From Gammaproteobacteria bacterium (GTDB lineage Bacteria > Pseudomonadota > Gammaproteobacteria > Chromatiales > Chromatiaceae), in NCBI GenBank assembly GCA_013041975.1, contig JABDQZ010000132.1:1-15186 (forward strand): a DNA stretch of 15,186 nucleotides. Reading direction: 5' to 3'. Positions 13,010 to 15,186 of the stretch are shown here, piece after piece. Below the pieces are notes generated by a model that searched no databases, was not told the origin of the DNA, and saw only the letters and a list, made by a program, of their open reading frames with translations. The stretch's first letter is position 1, and each line of letters begins with the position of its first letter. Both the position numbers and the translations under genes were made by a program.

Positions 13010-14227
13010 TTATCCCTTCTGGGGACTGGAAGAGTGTGCTGACAAAGGCAAACTAAAAATCCCGGCTGACAGGACAAACACGCAGGCTATCACCAGGCAT
13101 CCCACCAGGTCATACTGCTGATAAGCCCACCCTGATAAAACCGTACCGGTGAGACGGCCTCCGGCATTAGCCATGTAGTAGAACCCGACATTGGTGGAGA
13201 CCTTGTCATGATCCGAGTAGTTGAGAATCAAAAAGGAATGGATGGCAGAATTCAGTGCAAATACAATGGCGTAAAGGGCGAGTCCTCCCATCAGCAGCCA
13301 TTGGGCGGGCAACTCATAAATCAGCCCGGCGGCAATCAGGGCAGGGACAATGGAAAGTGCGAATGTCCAGATGATAGCGGTATTGCCGGATACCGGATGT
13401 TTGCGAAAAAAAGCGGGAGCAGAGCCTTGTACAAAGCCATACCCAATGATCCACAGGGCCAGAAATGCGCCGGTTTGTGAATGAGGCCAGCCTAGCGAAG
13501 CGGACAGGTATACCGGAAGTGCAATGACAAACCAGACGTCTCGTGAGCCAAACAAAAAGAATCTTGCTGCCGACAGCCAGTTGATTTCCCGACTGCGCGA
13601 AAATAACTGGGTGAATTTGGTTTTGGCCTTGGTTTTACCGATATGGTTGGGAAGCATGACCAGGGTAATCGCCAGCGTTATAAACAAACCACTGGCGAGA
13701 ATCCACAGTGCGCTTTTGAACCCAGCCGTTGCCAGTAGAAAACCACCAATAAAATAACCGGCACCTTTGAGCGTGTTTTTTGAACCGGTCAGTATCGCTA
13801 CCCATTTGAACAGGCGTTTTTCAGATTCATTGGTATTTTCAGAAGAAGGCAGCATAAGTTTGACGCTGGCCTTGGCACTCATTTTGTTGAGGTCTTTGGC
13901 TATACCGGAGAGTGCCTGTGCCGCCATGACATAAGCAACCGATAACCATTCAGTCGGCACAGTTAATGCCAGCAGGGCAACGATCTGTAATGCCATACCG
14001 ATATGCATGGTCAGATTAAGGCCAATGCGTGAACCTAGCCAGCCTCCGACGAGATTGGTGACAATGCCGAAGAATTCATAGAACAGAAACAGCAGGGCAA
14101 TTTCCAGCGGGCTATAGCCGAGCTGGTGAAAATAGAGCACCACCAGCATGCGAATGGCACCATCGGTGATGGTGAATGCCCAGTAGCTGAATGTAATGGT
14201 CAGGTAGTGTTTGATTTCCTTTATCAT
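13010..14227 (-). CDS. arsJ: ArsJ, organoarsenical efflux MFS transporter
   Basis: A 405-residue, 12-helix major facilitator protein. The N-terminus is close to the ArsJ pattern: Y-L-T-I-T-F-S-Y-W-A-F-T-I-T-D-G-A-I-R-M, then L-G-Y-S-P-L-E-I-A-L-L-F and Y-E-F-F-G-I-V-T-N-L-V-G-G-W-L-G. ArsJ exports 1-arseno-3-phosphoglycerate, made when glyceraldehyde-3-phosphate dehydrogenase uses arsenate in place of phosphate, so it gives arsenate resistance without reduction. It is normally next to a dedicated gapdh gene and often arsR. Here neither lies within the window: downstream is the Bat operon and upstream, divergently, a chemoreceptor gene. The partner must be elsewhere or be the housekeeping GAPDH. 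No terminator hairpin follows its stop, so some read-through into moxR is possible. The family call is strong from memory of the signature; the substrate is inferred. Confidence 0.88.
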   Translation of the reverse strand: MIKEIKHYLTITFSYWAFTITDGAIRMLVVLYFHQLGYSPLEIALLFLFYEFFGIVTNLVGGWLGSRIGLNLTMHIGMALQIVALLALTVPTEWLSVAYVMAAQALSGIAKDLNKMSAKASVKLMLPSSENTNESEKRLFKWVAILTGSKNTLKGAGYFIGGFLLATAGFKSALWILASGLFITLAITLVMLPNHIGKTKAKTKFTQLFSRSREINWLSAARFFLFGSRDVWFVIALPVYLSASLGWPHSQTGAFLALWIIGYGFVQGSAPAFFRKHPVSGNTAIIWTFALSIVPALIAAGLIYELPAQWLLMGGLALYAIVFALNSAIHSFLILNYSDHDKVSTNVGFYYMANAGGRLTGTVLSGWAYQQYDLVGCLVIACVFVLSAGIFSLPLSAHSSSPQKG

Positions 14228-14271
14228 TGACTGTTTTATTCCTGTTATCTGATTACATCATACCTGATAAA

Positions 14272-14291
14272 TTTGACAGGATTTCGTCAAA
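14272..14291. repeat. Inverted repeat TTTGAC-N8-GTCAAA upstream of arsJ
   Basis: TTTGAC (14272-14277) and GTCAAA (14286-14291) are exact reverse complements eight bases apart, 45-64 bases upstream of the arsJ ATG in the divergent gap shared with the chemoreceptor gene. It could be an operator for either gene. I cannot match it to a known ArsR site. Confidence 0.35.
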
Positions 14292-14298
14292 AATTTTC

Positions 14299-14325
14299 TA
14301 AAGATATTTCTCTGACAGTCGTTAT
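14299..14325 (+). promoter_or_regulatory. Candidate sigma-28 (FliA) promoter for the chemoreceptor
   Basis: TAAAGATA (14299-14306, 6/8 to TAAAGTTT) and GTCGTTAT (14318-14325, 5/8 to GCCGATAA) are separated by exactly 11 bases, the FliA spacing. Chemoreceptor genes are commonly FliA-dependent. The match is moderate and the leader would be about 77 bases, so this is a hypothesis. Confidence 0.3.
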
Positions 14326-14408
14326 ATCAACATAACTGTTTTTCGGGAATTTCCTGAATCAGATACAGGCAAATTAACAAGAAAAATCAATCCGTCGGAA
14401 ATGCATCA

Positions 14409-15186
14409 ATGAAAATCAATGAACCGGTCACGCAAAATGAAATTCCTTATCCAGAAGGAAAAATTCTTGTTTCACGAACCAACCTGAAAGGCGCTATCAC
14501 CTACGCTAACCGGGACTTCATTGAAATAAGCGGATTCACTGAACAGGAGCTTATTGGTCAAAACCATAACATGGTACGACATCCGGATATGCCGTCAGAG
14601 ACTTTTCAGGATCTTTGGGATTCTATCAAGGATGGAAAGACATGGGTCGGACTGGTCAAAAACCGTGCGAAAAATGGCGATTTTTACTGGGTCAAGGCCA
14701 ATATTACGCCGATCATGCGCAATGGTCAGGTGGTTGAATACATGTCTGTGCGTACCAAGGCTGAACCTCATGAAATCCAGGAAGCTGAAAAGCTTTACCA
14801 GCAAATCAACATGGGTAAGGTATCTCTGGAACAGCATGGCATGTTGCATAAACTGAACTTCTTCAGAAATCTTGACGTGGCGAGCAAATTTTTATCGATT
14901 GTTTTTGCCATGCTGCTTCCCATAATTGTTCTTAGCTATCTCTACGTTACCAACGTTAACGAATCTATTGCTTTTTCCGCCAAGGAAAGAGACGGGGTGG
15001 AATACGTCAAGCCACTACGTTTTCTACAACAGTATATGGCTCAGCATCGCGGCTTGAACAATGCCTTGAAAAATGGTGCTGCGGTTGAAGAAAAGATAAC
15101 AGCAGTGAAGCAAAAACTCAGCGATGCTATCAGTCGTATTGACGCTGTCAATACGCGTCTTGGTGTTTCTTTGAAAACAGATAGCC
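14409..15186 (+). CDS. Aer-like PAS chemoreceptor with added periplasmic domain (5' part)
   Basis: The first 259 residues are present and the frame is open to the window end. Residues about 17-117 are an Aer-type PAS domain, very like E. coli Aer and aligned with it without gaps through residue 60. It includes N-H-N-M-V-R57-H58-P-D60-M-P (R57, H58 and D60 matter for FAD binding in Aer), then V-K-N-R-A-K-N-G-D-F-Y-W-V-K-A-N and Y-M-S-V-R-T. Next come a linker (118-155) and one transmembrane helix (about 160-180). Unlike Aer, a helical segment follows (about 185-259) with K-E-R-D-G-V-E-Y-V-K-P-L and Q-H-R-G-L-N, resembling periplasmic four-helix sensor domains. HAMP and signalling domains would lie beyond the window. 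The upstream ATG at 14401 meets a stop after three codons, so 14409 is the start; the ribosome site (GGAA) is weak. A role in redox or energy taxis is inferred. Confidence 0.85.
   Translation, partial: MKINEPVTQNEIPYPEGKILVSRTNLKGAITYANRDFIEISGFTEQELIGQNHNMVRHPDMPSETFQDLWDSIKDGKTWVGLVKNRAKNGDFYWVKANITPIMRNGQVVEYMSVRTKAEPHEIQEAEKLYQQINMGKVSLEQHGMLHKLNFFRNLDVASKFLSIVFAMLLPIIVLSYLYVTNVNESIAFSAKERDGVEYVKPLRFLQQYMAQHRGLNNALKNGAAVEEKITAVKQKLSDAISRIDAVNTRLGVSLKTDS

Noticed and set aside
14595..14849. 84-residue minus-strand frame within the chemoreceptor gene
   Set aside because: It is opposite a well-conserved Aer PAS domain and is only an antisense shadow.

Overview
The window looks like chromosomal DNA of a gammaproteobacterium of moderate GC content. 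The basis is gene content: an Isp-type (group 1e) membrane-linked [NiFe] hydrogenase of the kind known from purple and colourless sulfur bacteria, a moxR-DUF58-DUF4381-bat operon in the usual proteobacterial order, and an Aer-like PAS chemoreceptor. I cannot name a genus from the sequence alone. Nothing resembles a phage, plasmid, insertion sequence, CRISPR array, rRNA or tRNA.

Layout. (1) Bases 1-2203, plus strand: the end of a hydrogenase operon, with the C-terminus of Isp2 (HdrD-like), the complete large subunit HynL, and a 65-residue exported peptide resembling only the first helix of the nickel permease HupE/UreJ. It closes at a bidirectional hairpin terminator (2227-2252). (2) 2267-2813, minus strand: a small lipoprotein and a small membrane protein, unassigned. 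(3) 2900-5114, plus strand: a probable four-gene unit with a fatty-acid-hydroxylase/sterol-desaturase-family membrane protein, an HMA metal-binding protein, a DUF302 protein and a membrane-anchored ankyrin-like protein that probably starts at TTG. (4) 5308-5487: a 59-residue membrane peptide with a CPHC motif, behind an extended -10 promoter. (5) 5508-12884, minus strand: the aerotolerance (Bat) operon, transcribed moxR, DUF58, DUF4381, batA, batB-batC fusion, a possible 41-codon ORF, batD. Most junctions are overlapping or very short. (6) 13010-14227, minus strand: arsJ, without its usual GAPDH partner in the window. (7) From 14409, plus strand: the start of an Aer-like chemoreceptor that also has an apparent periplasmic helical domain, cut by the window end.

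How the parts work together. HynL with the Isp proteins would oxidise or evolve H2 and exchange electrons with the membrane quinone or thiol pool. The Bat block pairs a MoxR AAA+ ATPase with von Willebrand A-domain membrane proteins, TPRs and a large exported protein, and probably remodels envelope or redox complexes. ArsJ exports 1-arseno-3-phosphoglycerate. No single wholly new system is evident. The least explained parts are the HupE-like mini-protein, the FA-hydroxylase/HMA/DUF302/ankyrin cluster, the CPHC microprotein, the small ORF coupled to batD, and palindromes at the bat promoter.
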